A DNA stretch of 64,000 bases from Elymus sibiricus (Eukaryota > Streptophyta > Magnoliopsida > Poales > Poaceae): contig CM077676.1 of NCBI GenBank assembly GCA_039707655.1, positions 183,950,936-184,014,935 on the forward strand. Direction: 5' to 3'. This document shows, piece by piece, positions 21,501 to 32,506 of the stretch; the stretch's first letter is position 1, and each line of letters begins with the position of its first letter. A program made the position numbers and the translations under genes. The notes beneath the pieces are model-generated. The model made no database searches, was not told where the DNA came from, and worked only from the letters and a program-made list of their open reading frames with translations.

Positions 21501-22172
21501 AACTTCTCAAACCCTCTTATCGCCAGGAAGTTTGACCGACGTGCATGTGGGTGGGCATATGGCATGAACATGTTTGATTTGTCTGAGTGGAGAAGGCAGA
21601 ATATTACTGCTGTGTATCACTACTGGCAAGAACAGGTGAGTATTCGTGAGCTTTTCAACAATATTTAAAGTGAAACTACCCTCACCCTTATGTTTCGCAT
21701 GAGTTCCAACAACAACTAAAACGAAAATTGCATTTCTTTCTATCCATATGAGCATTATATATATTTTCTATTGATCCCTTTTTTCAAGTATTGAGCTATC
21801 TTGAAGATGTGGTATCATACTCAACAATAAGTTTGTTTCCGCTATTCTGTTCTGCTGTTACCATATGTCACCAAGGACATGTATCTCATTCTGCAGAATG
21901 AACAAAGACTGCTATGGAAGTTAGGAACTCTCCCTGCTGGCCTGGTGACATTCTGGAACAACACTTTCCCTCTCGATCGCTCGTGGCATCTCTTGGGCTT
22001 GGGATACAAGAAGAATGTCAACCCAAAGGATATCGAGCGGGCTGCAGTCATACACTACAACGGGAATCTGAAACCTTGGCTTGAGGTTGGGTTGCCAAAA
22101 TACCGCACCTACTGGTCCAAGTATGTCAGTTTCGATCAAGCGTTCATAAGGGAGTGCAACATACATCCGTGA
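18554..22172 (+). CDS. GAUT: Galacturonosyltransferase, GAUT family (GT8), eight exons
   Basis: GAUT enzymes are Golgi type II membrane proteins that transfer galacturonic acid from UDP-GalA during pectin synthesis. Exons inferred from GT/AG borders and phase: 18554-18686, 18778-18815, 18902-18946, 19052-19420, 20148-20419, 20552-20909, 21060-21635 and 21897-22172, giving 688 residues with no stops. A basic N-terminus (MAAGRWRRRKCR) precedes a membrane anchor (DAVLALLIASVLAPLALY), a variable stem, the conserved FVKDLRRRMRDIQQAL region and the GT8 domain: FHIVTDKLNYAAM, metal-binding KVLFVDDDIVVQQDLSPLWS, GWAYGMNMFDL and IHYNGNLKPWLE. Length and motifs fit the GAUT1/3/4 group. The GC-rich first exon is typical of grasses. 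Only ~190 bases separate the ATG from transposon DNA. No defects seen. Confidence 0.93.
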
Positions 22173-22387
22173 GTTGCTGCTGCGGAATCCTGTGCATAGG
22201 CTGCTGAGATGGTTTCAGTTTTTCTGTAGCTCTGTAGGTTGTCTCTTCCTCGGTATCTACATGATCTAGAGCGTTGGTTTTCTGATTAATCTCTTCCCTG
22301 GTAAATCACAGTGCAGGCAAGTTGTAGCTGGCCTTGGAATAAAATGTGCAGTAGAGGTTAGAGCGACGCAGTGCTGTAGACTTCTGC
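22173..22387 (+). other. Probable 3' UTR of the GAUT gene
   Basis: Non-coding sequence after the TGA at 22170-22172. A TGGAATAAAATGTG stretch near 22334 contains an AATAAA-type polyadenylation signal. Confidence 0.5.
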
Positions 22388-22462
22388 AACTTAATATAAA
22401 ACGTTTTTTTGACACTATGACAATGTCAAAAAACTTCTTATATTAAGTTACCGAGGGAGTAT
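22388..22462. mobile_element. Foldback MITE remnant (Stowaway-like)
   Basis: AACTTAATATAAAACG... folds onto ...TTCTTATATTAAGTT around a central TGACACTATGACAATGTCA, and is followed by ACCGAGGGAGTAT, the typical right end of Triticeae Stowaway (Tc1/Mariner) MITEs. The matching CTCCCTCCGT left end is missing, so the copy is truncated. Confidence 0.6.
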
Positions 22463-22848
22463 ATGTTGAAGTCTATAGTATGTTTGTTCCATTGGTTCTT
22501 TCTGATGCTACTGCTTTTTGTAGTAGTAGTAACAAAATTAGCTTTTGTTTGTCAAACTCTAGTTCTGTTTGGTCTGCTCAGTATGCATATCTCTGTATAA
22601 CAGATCTTGCAACAGACATGAACATTACTAGTAGTTGCCATTCCAAAACTCTCCACCATGGCCATCAATGGCCGTAAAGACAGCTTCAGTAACGGAGTCC
22701 TGGGAGTAATCGACACTAACCAACAGCGTTACGCGGCCGGTTTAATCTGCACGTGAGACACGGACACCTTGCTCTACAAATACTGAACCGAGTATTACTG
22801 GCATGGCACAGCCGCATTGCAGAGTTCCCACCTCGTGGTACAACAACA
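22463..22848. other. Intergenic region, probable promoter of the ECA1-like gene
   Basis: No ORF of note. GCTCTACAAATACTG near 22771, about 75 bases upstream of the next ATG, is a weak TATA-like element. Confidence 0.4.
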
Positions 22849-23202
22849 ATGGCGGGCCGCTCGTGCTCGTTCCTCCGCCTTTGCCTCCCAATCCTCCTCA
22901 TCGTTGTCGGGCACGCCGTGTCGACGACGGTCGCGGCGGTGGCGGAGGCCCCTGGGCACGGCGGCCGCCCGGTCGCCCCCGACTGCTGGAAGACCGTGAT
23001 GGAGACGCCGGTGCCGTGCGCGCGCGACATCATCCGGACGCTAGTCCGGGGCGCGCCCCACCTCAGCAAGGAGTGCTACGTGGTGCTGGGGCAGGTCGGC
23101 GAGAGGTGCGTCGTGGACGTGTTCTCCCGCCTACACTTGGGCGCCGCCTACCTCCCCGTCGTCAACCGCATCTGTGGCTTGCTCTCCGGCGTTGTTGCCT
23201 AG
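22849..23202 (+). CDS. ECA1/prolamin-like secreted cysteine-rich protein
   Basis: This single-exon gene of 117 residues probably encodes a small extracellular protein of the ECA1 / egg-cell-secreted (prolamin-like, DUF1278) family, several members of which act in reproduction. I chose ATG 22849 (after CAACAACA) rather than the in-frame ATG at 22753 because it starts a good signal peptide (MAGRSCSFLRLCLPILLIVV, cleavage near residue 25-30). The mature part has the family pattern DCW...PCARDI...LSKEC...GERC...NRICG. Most members have six cysteines including a CC pair; here the second is replaced (CY), leaving five. Codon use is GC-rich like a host gene. It could be another prolamin-superfamily peptide. 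Confidence 0.75.
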   Translation: MAGRSCSFLRLCLPILLIVVGHAVSTTVAAVAEAPGHGGRPVAPDCWKTVMETPVPCARDIIRTLVRGAPHLSKECYVVLGQVGERCVVDVFSRLHLGAAYLPVVNRICGLLSGVVA

Positions 23203-23789
23203 GGCCTATGCTAGCTCCTGCTTCCGAGTGACACACATGACGTACTGAACAATTCCATGCACGCAACAACAACGACAACAACAAAATGGGTGTTTTTTTT
23301 TCGATTGGAGAATGAGTAACGAAATTCTTTGGTGTATGAATCTTGTTTTGTTTTTTCATCGGAAAACAATCTGAGAACAGGCCAAGGGCATTTCTAACCG
23401 ATCCCCTAAAAGTTAAGGGAGTATCCAGCGAAGTAAAGTTAGTGGAGTAAATTTTTACTTCACTAACGGTGGCCGCATCTAGCCGACCCCCTATAGTTAC
23501 CTATAGTGGAGTAAAAACAGAATTGTATAGATTTTGTGTCCTAGCCATATGAACTTCAAACACTACACAATACATATCTTAAAAACATTCAGATTAAAAC
23601 ATACATAGCATAACCGTCATAACATAAAGTTTCATCAACGCGTTTTTCAAATTAAAACATGCAAAGTTCACCCAAAAGACATCACTTCAAACACAATGTT
23701 TGATCCAAAATCACCACAAACATAGCATGTATATGTTGTGGATCGAGCCAACCAATGGCATGCACCACTACCCCCTCGGCCACCACCAC

Positions 23790-25446
23790 TCAAACGAGGT
23801 TGTCGGCGAAGAAATCAACTCCACCATCCTCTCGGCTACCACCCCCTCGGCCACCACCACCTCGGCCACCACCATCACCGCCACCACCCCCTCGGCCACC
23901 ACCGACATTCCGAAGAGAGGCTTCCAAGATCTCTCCACGAGTGAGCTCCCAATACTTTCTTGCGGTTTCATCCATCATGTTTGGATTCATGAACATGATA
24001 GCACGCTCTTCGGCCTTCTTGGCATCACGAATCCTCTCCTCCTCAAGTGCAAGCCTACGCTCCCCCGCCTTCAACTTTCTCTCGTTGGCCTCCAACTTGG
24101 CCTTGCATTTCTCATCCTCCAACACCTTGAGCTCATTCCACCTCGCCATCTTCTCTTCTTTGCCATCGACCACCAGCACCTTCTTGGTCTCGATCATTGC
24201 CACAAGTTCTTCTTTGTAAGTGCCACCGAATGCGTTTCTCTTCTTTCTCTTCTTTCTTTCTTTTGCAATCTTGTTTCCTTCCGATCTATTGTTGACATCT
24301 TCGTCAACCTCGTCGTCCTCCTCAATGGATATGCTCAACCTTGATCTCTTTGGAGTTGTCTTCGTGATTCTTTGGATCCACTTCTCGTTCTTGCATAGCT
24401 CTTTGTAGCAATGATGCAACATGAAGGGCTTGTGGCCGAACTTGGTGTTTCTATGCTTGAATAGTTCATGGATGTAGGGGGCATACTCTGCCACTTGCAC
24501 ACCGCTAGGTGGTGCATGATTCACTTGGTTGATGCAACCGGACCATCGGTTGCATTGGTCATGAATGATGCTGGCCATACTCTGCCACTTGCACAACTCT
24601 CGGTGGTGCATGATTCACTTGGTTGATGCAACCGGACCATCAGTTGCATTGGTCATGAATGGTGCTCCAACGATGCCCAAGAGAATCTTGCGTACGGTTT
24701 GATCGCACGTCCACGGAGTTGTTGTAGTACTTGGTAATTCTCTCCCAAAACATGGTCTTGGTTTGATCCGTTCTGGTCGTTGGATCCATGGAGATCGCGC
24801 ACCAAGCATCGCAGAGAGCAATATCCTCCTTTTGGTTGTAGTTGGCGGTGCGTGACCTTGGCACCTTCGTGCTTGCTTTGGTCACCTCCACAACCTCCTC
24901 TTCCTCGGCCAACTCCTCATCGGCCACCACCTCTTCGGCCTCCTCCTCCTTGGCCTCTTCCCCGGTCACCTCTTGCTCCATGTCTTGGGTCGCCTCCGAA
25001 TGATGCCAAAACGAGTCGTAGTTGAGCTCATCAAGTCCAACGGCGGCCGAGGACTCCAAAGACACGAGGAATTCGGCCGTGTTCATCTCCGCACTACGAC
25101 AACAAAGCAAACACCACTAACAATCACTACCGGCCATCAACAATCACTATCGGATACCAACAAGATGCGTGGTTTTTCTTTACCATGTAGGCATTTCATC
25201 GAGCACTTGGCGGCCGCGATGCTTGTTGCTGGCTACGGCCGCTGCCTGCGCCGGAGCAGTGGTCGTAGGGGGCGCCGAAGTAGCTGCACGAGGCGCCGTT
25301 GTGGCCTTCTTCATCTTCTTCTTCGTGGCCGCCTCGGCGAGCGCCGACGCCGCTGCCGTCGGCTTTCGAGCTCGTTTGGCTCCGGCGCGAGTGGCGGGAG
25401 GGTGGCGAGCCGTTGCTGGAGAGGCGGTGGCCACCCCGGAGGCCAT
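23790..25446 (-). pseudogene. Harbinger ORF1 (Myb/SANT-like), disrupted
   Basis: ORF1 proteins bind element ends and cooperate with the transposase. On the minus strand a basic first exon (MASGVATASPATARHPPATR to DEMPTW, 25446-25183) ends at a GTAAAG donor. The next part (to 24640) has an acidic stretch and a Myb/SANT segment (NYNQKEDIALCDAWCAIS, FWERITKYYNN), then hits TGA. Coding resumes in another frame at 24611 with the Lys/Glu-rich NAM-associated-like C-terminus and a Gly-rich tail ending at 23790. The break coincides with a 94-bp tandem duplication. Triticeae annotations often give such ORFs misleading enzyme names. Confidence 0.65.
24483..24670. repeat. 94-bp tandem duplication in Harbinger ORF1
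   Basis: Two 94-bp copies (24483-24576 and 24577-24670) share nearly all bases, for example TGGTGCATGATTCACTTGG and TTGCATTGGTCATGAATG. Because 94 is not divisible by three the duplication shifts the ORF1 frame and supplies a stop codon. Confidence 0.85.
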
Positions 25447-25859
25447 TTGCGCGGTTGGAGGAGGAGCTTGAACCCGGTGGGGTTTTTTTTTTCATCCCCA
25501 AACTCTTCTTCGGCGCGGGCGGCGGCGCATGGGTGATTTTCGGTGGCCGGTGGGGTGAGGGAAGGGTCTGGGCTATCCATTCCGGTCGGACGAACGGTCA
25601 TCGGCGGCGGCGAAGGGCGTGGCAGCTGCGGTGGCGGGAGACAGGGCGGCGTGAGGGGTGGGAGAAAGAGAGGCACCAGTTTTACTTGGGCATGGCGGGA
25701 GTAAGTATATTTAGGGATATTTGGGGGGATATTGGGAGGTGGAGTAAATTTTTTACTCCACTATGCCGGTTAGGGGATCGGTTAGGTGCGCCGTAAGGGA
25801 GTATAACCGATTTTTTACTCCCTTATGACCTTATTGGGGATCGGTTAGAAATGCCCTAA

Positions 25860-26614
25860 GTGCACCTCTTGAGCAAATAAACTCAACCATCTGTCTTTTC
25901 CCCTAACGTGTTAAGGTTTCTCTCCCCTTAGGCGACGTCGAGAGTGCCACCGTATCTCCTGCTCCGAGCCAGACTTCTCGCCGGCTCCGAGTGTGATTCT
26001 TAGTCTGATCTACATAAAGAGATGTGGGCTTCCTTCCTTGGCCATCGCCCATCAGTTTGGCTGCAAGGAGGCGGGGTGGCATCAAAACATCATCTAAGAC
26101 TTTACCCTCTGCACTCATAGATTTAGGGATACCGCTTAAAAGGCGGCCGCCATGTCATGGCGGCCCTACCTCGCCTCTCGCTCCTCTATTGAAACCTGGT
26201 CCTTCCCCCATTCGAGTAATGCATTTAGGTGGGGATCTCCCCCTCTCCCCGGGTGATTGTTAAAAAAAGGGCATCCACGTCAAAGACGGTGGATGATATA
26301 GGTGGGGTTTTGGAGGAGGAGGGATGAGAGGCGAGAAGTAGTGTGAAGTCAGACCGGGGGAAAGGTGTCGATTGAGGTTATATTGTCAACTATGCAGTTA
26401 AGGGTGGATGAAGAGGAGGACGTAGTGCTGGAGGAGGATTTGGCGGATGGCTAGCCCTAGCGGCGGGTGTCCTTTACTAAGAGACATATCGATGTGTTGA
26501 CAAGGGAGCAAGGAGTGGAGTGGAGGATTGGCATGGAACGTTTGTGTACGGAGAACCTCGAGCACAAGATCAACATCATATGTAGACACTGTTGTGCCAG
26601 ATTAAACCAAAATC
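25860..26614. other. Decayed repeat sequence upstream of the LINE relic
   Basis: No intact ORF. The segment may include the degraded ORF1/ORF2 junction of the LINE that follows, but I find no diagnostic motif. A small palindrome GCCGCCATGTCATGGCGGC lies near 26144. Confidence 0.35.
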
Positions 26615-27000
26615 GGGGCACCCTGGATGATCTGCGAGGATTTTAATGAAGCACAATGGCAACGAGCACTTCTCTTGGACGGTCGAAGAGGAAAATGGTT
26701 GATTTTCGAGAAGTATTATCACACTATAATGTGTATGATGTGGGGTTTGTGGGTACCCCATGGACTTATGATAACAAGAAAGACGACAGCAGGAATGTGT
26801 GGTCCACCCCCATAGGGCGGTGGTCTCGCTAGAATGGTCGATTATTTTCTCTAAACGTCAGGGCACAACACCTCACTTCATGAGCATCAGACCATTGTCC
26901 GATGCTTCTAGCCGTGAAAGGTGGTGTCTCCAGGAGGAGAGGAAGGAGGTGTAGGTGGTATGAAGCTTCTGGGATAGGGAGGAAGTACAAGAAAAAGACA
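26615..27000 (+). pseudogene. LINE (L1-type) endonuclease relic
   Basis: Across two shifting frames the plus strand encodes fragments typical of grass L1 ORF2 endonuclease: CEDFNEAQWQ (from GGDFNE), then in another frame MVDFREVLSHYNVYDVGF, GTPWTYDNKKDDSRNV and later SDHCPMLL (catalytic SDH). Several stops and frameshifts are present. No reverse transcriptase domain or poly(A) tail is seen, so the copy is truncated and dead. Confidence 0.7.
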
Positions 27001-27499
27001 CATTCATGACATTTTGGCCAAAAAGAAAATATTTTCTAGCATGGAAGGTGCATTTCCATGACAAAAAGTGGAGAAAACACAGATTGTCATGGATGTGTTG
27101 ACGAAACACGTATATTGGGCCCGTTAGCAAGCCATACGCGTTCGTTTCTCAAGGCCATATTAGATGTGTGCATTTGAATAACCTTGATCCCCTCTGATGA
27201 ACGTGTGTGTGATTGGTTGACATGTCGGTGGTTCGCTGCATGAAAAAAAGCATGCAACCACCTACAATCAATAAGTACGGGCTATTCAGGCTATCTCCGA
27301 AGGGACACGATGATTGGCTGCGTGCAGAAGCAGTACGGGCAACCAGTTGTTTCCATGCTATGTACGTAAATGCGAGCTACATGTGATTGGATATTGTTGT
27401 GCTCAGAAATCACAGTGGTTTTTGAGTTTTGTCTAGCACGCCCAATAAATTTGGACGGAAGGAGTATCTAAAACAATCCTCATTTAATATCTTTTGTGA
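27001..27499. other. Unassigned segment
   Basis: No ORF or repeat boundary that I can defend. GGACGGAAGGAGTATCT near 27457 resembles a Stowaway MITE terminus but no partner was found. Confidence 0.35.
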
Positions 27500-27559
27500 G
27501 ACAAAAGTTTTGGCATGTCTTGGATTTGATACTAAGACCTATATTCAGAGATATGGAAA

Positions 27560-28253
27560 GTTAAGGATATAGGTGATCTCATGGATGTTTTAACTAGGTA
27601 TGCCGAATTAGATAACACAAAGATCCAACCTCCAATGATGAAAAGTTAGGCAAGGGCAAGAAAAACGGTGGCAAGGGTCACCAGCATAATGGTAATGGAA
27701 ATAACAACAACAATCACAAGAGCAAGAATCTGGAAGGAAACTCTGATTTTGTTGCCAATACCAACACTGGTTTCAAGTACCAGCGTCAGAACAACAATTC
27801 CAGGAAACCCTTTTCTGGTAATCGCCCTCGTAGTTATGAGGAAGCTCTCAAAGGCCCGTGTCCAAAACACAGCGTGGACGGTAAGCCGGCCAACCACTCA
27901 TGGGAAAACTGCTTCATCATGCAGGAATTCAAAAACCGAGCTTTTTAGAATCATCACAATGGTGGTGGCAACGGTGGACATCCAGGAAGTCCTGGACCCG
28001 ACGGTTCTGGAGCCGGCTTTCAGGGTCGGTCCCTACTCCGGCACCAGGTAGCAGGGAAACGGCGGCTCAGGGTCCGGGTTCCAGGGGGCTGGTAATGGTG
28101 GAGGCAATAATTAGAGAGCCGGTCAGGGAAATCAGAACCAGGGAGGTCAGTCCGGGTTTTAGAGCAATCCCAAACAGTTGAACAGCAGTCAGTACCACGT
28201 CTTCACAATCAACACATGCAAGCGTGACCGGAAGCTCCAAAGATGAGCCATCA
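27560..28253 (+). pseudogene. Tat gag C-terminal remnant
   Basis: Frames with stops encode DLMDVLTRYAELDNTK, an Asn/Gly/Lys-rich linker, and a zinc-knuckle-like CPKHSVDGKPANHSWENC followed by a Gly-rich tail. The N-terminal capsid part is missing and frames change several times. Confidence 0.6.
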
Positions 28254-31200
28254 ATCTTGTCGAGCCGGCAGTTCCTGAGTACTTAAACTGGTCGGAGCAG
28301 CCAGTGACTTGGAGTCGGGTGGATCACCCTCCGCGGATTGATAACCCAAGGGGTCTCGCTTTGGTGGTCGCTCCTCAAGTCGGCGGTTACAAGTTAACAA
28401 AGGTACTCATGGATGGAGGAAGCAGTATCAATATACTATATTATGATACCTTCAGGCAGATGAACCTGTCAGAGAAGCAGTTGACTCCGTCATCTACAGT
28501 TTTGCATGGTATTGTTCCTGGCAAGTCGGCTTAACCCATTGGCAGGATTTCTCTGGAAGTGGCCTTTGGCACTGATTTCAACTTTCGCTCCGAGTTTCTG
28601 ACGTTTGAGGTGGTCAAACTCAAGAGCCCTTATCATGCCCTTTTTGGCAGGCCAGCTTACGCATGGTTTATGGCATGTCCATGTTATGTTTATCTGAAGC
28701 TGAAGATACCTGGGCTAGAGGGAACTATCACAATCAATGGTGATAGGAAAATTGCACTGGAATGCGAGGAAGGAGATGTCACCTATGCCGAGTCGACTTG
28801 TGCAGCTGAGGAGTTAAAAATTTACAAAGATAATGTTGACCCGGCTGATATGACATCTCTGAAAAAACCAACTACTTAGTCTGACCCCCTGCTCAAGTTC
28901 AAGTCGGCCAGAACACCAAGCAAGTTGACTTTACTCCTGGTGATCACTCTCAGCAGTTCACTATTGGGACCAATATGGATCCCAACTAGGAAAGCGCGCT
29001 CATCGAGTTCATTCATGAGAATCGAGACATCTTCACATGGAAGCCTTCTGACATGCCTGGTGTACCGAGAGAACTCGCTGAGCACTTCTTAAATATTGAT
29101 CCTAAGATGAAGCCAGTACGGCAATACCTCCGTCGTTTCAACGAGGAGAGACATAAAGCTATTGGTGAGGAATTTGCCCGGCTCCTAGCTGCCGCGTTTA
29201 TTGTTGAAGTATTTCATCCTGAGTGGTTGGCTAACCCAGTGCCTGTTCTGAAGAAGAACGGGACTTGGCATATGTGCGTTGATTACACTAATCTGAACAA
29301 TGCTTGCCCTAAGGACCCGTTCACTCTGGTTGTGAGAGTTTGTGTTTTCTAGATGCCTAATCTGGTTATCATCAGATCAAGATGAAGGAGGAAAACCAAG
29401 AAAAGACAGCTTTCATCACACCTTTTGGAGCTTTCTGTTATACTTCGATGCCGTTTGGTCTGAAAAGTGCAGGTGCAACTTATCAGCGTTGCATGCAGAA
29501 CTGTTTCCACAACTAGATTGGACGCAATGTTCATGCATATGTTGATGATACCGTGGTAAAATCTCAGAAGAAAGAAACTTTGCTTGACGACTTGAAGGAG
29601 ACGTTTGATAACCTGCGAGTTTACCAGATGAAGTTAAACCCGGCCAAATGCGTGTTCGGAGTTCTAGCTGGGAATTCGCTAGGTTTTCTTGTCACTGAGC
29701 GCGGAATTGAGGCCAACCCGGATAAAATCAAGGCTATCACAACCTTACAGAAGCCGGCTAACGTCAATGCTGTCCAGAAGTTGACAGGCTGTGTAGCAGC
29801 TCTCAGTCGGTTTATAATCCGGCTTGGTGAGAAGGCAATTCCCCTGTATCAGTTGCTAAAAAAGACAGATAACTTCGTATGGGATGACGCTGTAGATAAA
29901 GCCTTTGAATCCCTCAAGAAGCAGTTGTTTGAGGCACCTATATTGGCTGCACCTCAGTTAAAAGAGCCAATGCTGCTATACATCGCTGCTAACCATAAAG
30001 CAGTCAATGTGGCTGTGGTTGTGGAGCACAAGGAAGAAGGCAAGGAATATCCCGTTCAGCGACCAGTATATTATGTCAGTGAAGTTTTAACTGAGTCCAA
30101 GTAGCGCTACCCGCATTGACAGAAACTGGTCTATGGTGTGTTCATGGCAAGTCGAAAACTGAAACACTATTTTCAGGAGTATCCCATCAGTGTTGTCAGT
30201 TCAGCACCTCTGGGGGATATTATTCAGAATAGAGAAGCGACAGGTCGGGTTGCAAAGTGGGCTATCGAGCTTGGTCCACATCATCTCAAATATGTGCCAC
30301 GGACTGCCATTAAGTCTCAAGCTTTGATGGACTTCATCAATGACTGCACTGAATTACAAACTCCGAAAGAAAAGCTGGACACTACGTACTGGACGATACA
30401 CTTCGATGGATCCAGACAATTGCAAGGCTCGGGGGCTGGCGTTGTGATAACTTCCCCGCGAGGTGATAAATTATGTTATGTTTTGAGACTCATGTTTTCT
30501 TGTACTAACAATGCAACAAAATATGAGGCTCTGCTTCATGGGCTTCGAATGGCTAAGGAGATGAACCTCAGCCGGGTCAGGTGTCTGGACGACTCAGACT
30601 TGGTGGCTCAGCAGGTCTCTGGGACTTGGGATTCCAAAGATCCCCTTATGGCGGCTTACAGGCATGCTGTCACAGTAATAGCTGGACACTTCAAAGGATA
30701 CCAGGTTGATCATATAGATCACCGGCTTAATGAGGTAGCTGATGCACTATCTCATTTGGGGTCTCAGCGCAAGCCTGTTCCACCAAATGTTTTTCTGGAT
30801 GTTCTGCATAACCCGTCAGTCAAGCTACCGACGGAGGAAGACATCGCTATTCTTGATCCGGAAGCAGCACGGGTGGCCGCTGTTCATGCTACACCAGATT
30901 GGACAGTACCTTATCTGACGTATCTCACCCGCGACGAGCTCCCCGAAGAGGAAATCATCGCCCGACAGATTATCAGGAGGTCCAAGTCCATGACCATAGT
31001 CAATGGCGAGTTGCACAGATGGAGTGTTACAGGCATTTTTCAACGTTGTGTTTCTCCTGAAGAGGGTCATCAGATTCTTAATGAGATCTACTCTAGAGAC
31101 TATGGGCATCACGCCGGTTCCAGATCTTTGGTTGCAAAATCCTTTCGGCATGGTTTCTACTGGCTTACAGCTCACGCAGATGCAGTGGACATCGTTCGCA

Positions 31201-32000
31201 AGTGTGATGGGTGCCAGAAATTTGCACGTCAAGCCCATGTGCCGGCTCAGGAACTTCAGATGATTCCAATCACTTGGCCGTTCGCCGTCTGGGGGCTTCA
31301 TATGGTTGGACCGTTCAAACGATCCAAGTGCAAGAATACTCACTTATTGGTCGATGTCGACAAGTTTACCAAGTGGGTTGAAGCAGAGCCCGTCAGTAAT
31401 TGTGATGCCGCCACAACAGTTAAGTTTTTGAAGAAGTTAATATATCGCTTCGGCTATCCACATATCATCATTATTGACAATGGCAGCAATTTGTCCAAAT
31501 GAGCTATGAAGCAGTTCTGTCAGCAGGAACATATCAGGCTTGACTTGGCGTCAGTTGTGCATCCTCAGTCCAATGGACAGGCAGAGCACGCTAATCAGGA
31601 GTTGTTGCGAGGGATTAAACCAAGACTCATGGTGCCTCTTGAGCGCACCCCGGGATGCTGGGAAGAGGAACTCCCTGCAGTACTTTGGAGCATCCGGACT
31701 ACTCCCAACAGGTCAATAGGCTATACGCCATTTTTCCTGGTCTATGGTGCAGAAGCCATATTACCAAGCGATATCCGCCACGATTCTCCTAGAGTTATAG
31801 CTTATGTTGACACTAACAACGAGACAACTCACCAAGACTCTCTTGATGCTCTGGAAGAAGAACGCGATCTGGCAGCGTCAAGATCCGTGATCTATCAACA
31901 AGATCTACGTTGCTATCATAGCCGTAGAGTCAGAAGCCACACCTTTCAGGAGGGTGACTTAGTGCTCCATCTGAATACAAGACCAGATAGGGATGCATAA
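28254..32000 (+). pseudogene. Tat pol polyprotein, multiply disrupted
   Basis: Domains in order: aspartic protease (LMDGGSSINILYYDTF, ~28409), reverse transcriptase (HPEWLANPVPVLKKNG; MPFGLKSAGATYQRC; YVDD at ~29539), RNase H (YFQEYPISV), a second archaeal-type RNase H (IHFDGSRQLQGSGAGVV) and integrase (HHAGSRS...C..C finger; DNGSN; NGQAEHANQELL). Three frames are used: frame 2 to 28879, frame 1 to about 29340, frame 3 afterwards. A deletion of roughly 30 bases after CPKDPF removed the RIDQ region, and stops occur for example near 29354, 29514, 30102 and 31501. The copy is dead. Confidence 0.85.
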
Positions 32001-32506
32001 GCTCTCCCCTCCTTGCGAAGGGCCCTTCGTCATTAGCAAGAATTTGAACAACGGGTCATATTACCTTATTGACATACGTGAAGCAAATAAGTCACGTACC
32101 TCTGAGGAGGAGGGCAGCCGACCCTGGAACATCGCACACCTTCGGCCATATTATACTTAAAAGTACTTAGTTAAATTTTTAGTTTTTTCTTATGTATATA
32201 CATATAATGATCAATGAAATAAAGCCGGTATCACTGGACCCTAGAGTTTGTCGTTTCGCCTCAAAAGCTGTGTGTTGAGTCTTTCTTCTTTGATCCTTGG
32301 TTACTTGGGGGCTTCCAACTCATCGAGTTTAGCTATTAACATCCCTTTTAACCCGGCATATGCCATCATAATACTTGGTTATACCTGCCTGTTAGCTTGA
32401 TGTTACTCACAACAAGGTGATCCCAGCTGTACGTTTGATGAGTCAATGACACTAATGCCTATTATGGACTGTGTTGACCCTGAACTCATCAAAGTTAAGA
32501 CACCGG
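32001..32506 (+). other. Tat element 1 downstream region up to the nested insertion
   Basis: A decayed chromodomain-less tail of pol (about 32030-32160) ends in IAHLRPYYT-like sequence. A GAAATAAAGCC polyadenylation-like signal lies near 32215, and a PPT-like ACTTGGGGGCTTCC near 32305. The last five bases, ACCGG, are the TSD of element A. Confidence 0.5.

Larger units (their letters stand above)
23386..25856 (-). mobile_element. PIF/Harbinger-type DNA element with ORF1 only
   Basis: Inverted ends GGGCATTTCTAACCGATCCCC (23386) and its complement ending at 25856 extend further with imperfect subterminal repeats (GGAGTAAATTTTTACT type). Flanking triplets are CAA (23383-23385) and TAA (25857-25859), close to the usual TTA/TAA target. 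The element is 2.47 kb and contains a minus-strand Myb/SANT-type ORF1 but no DDE transposase, so it is non-autonomous. Confidence 0.75.
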
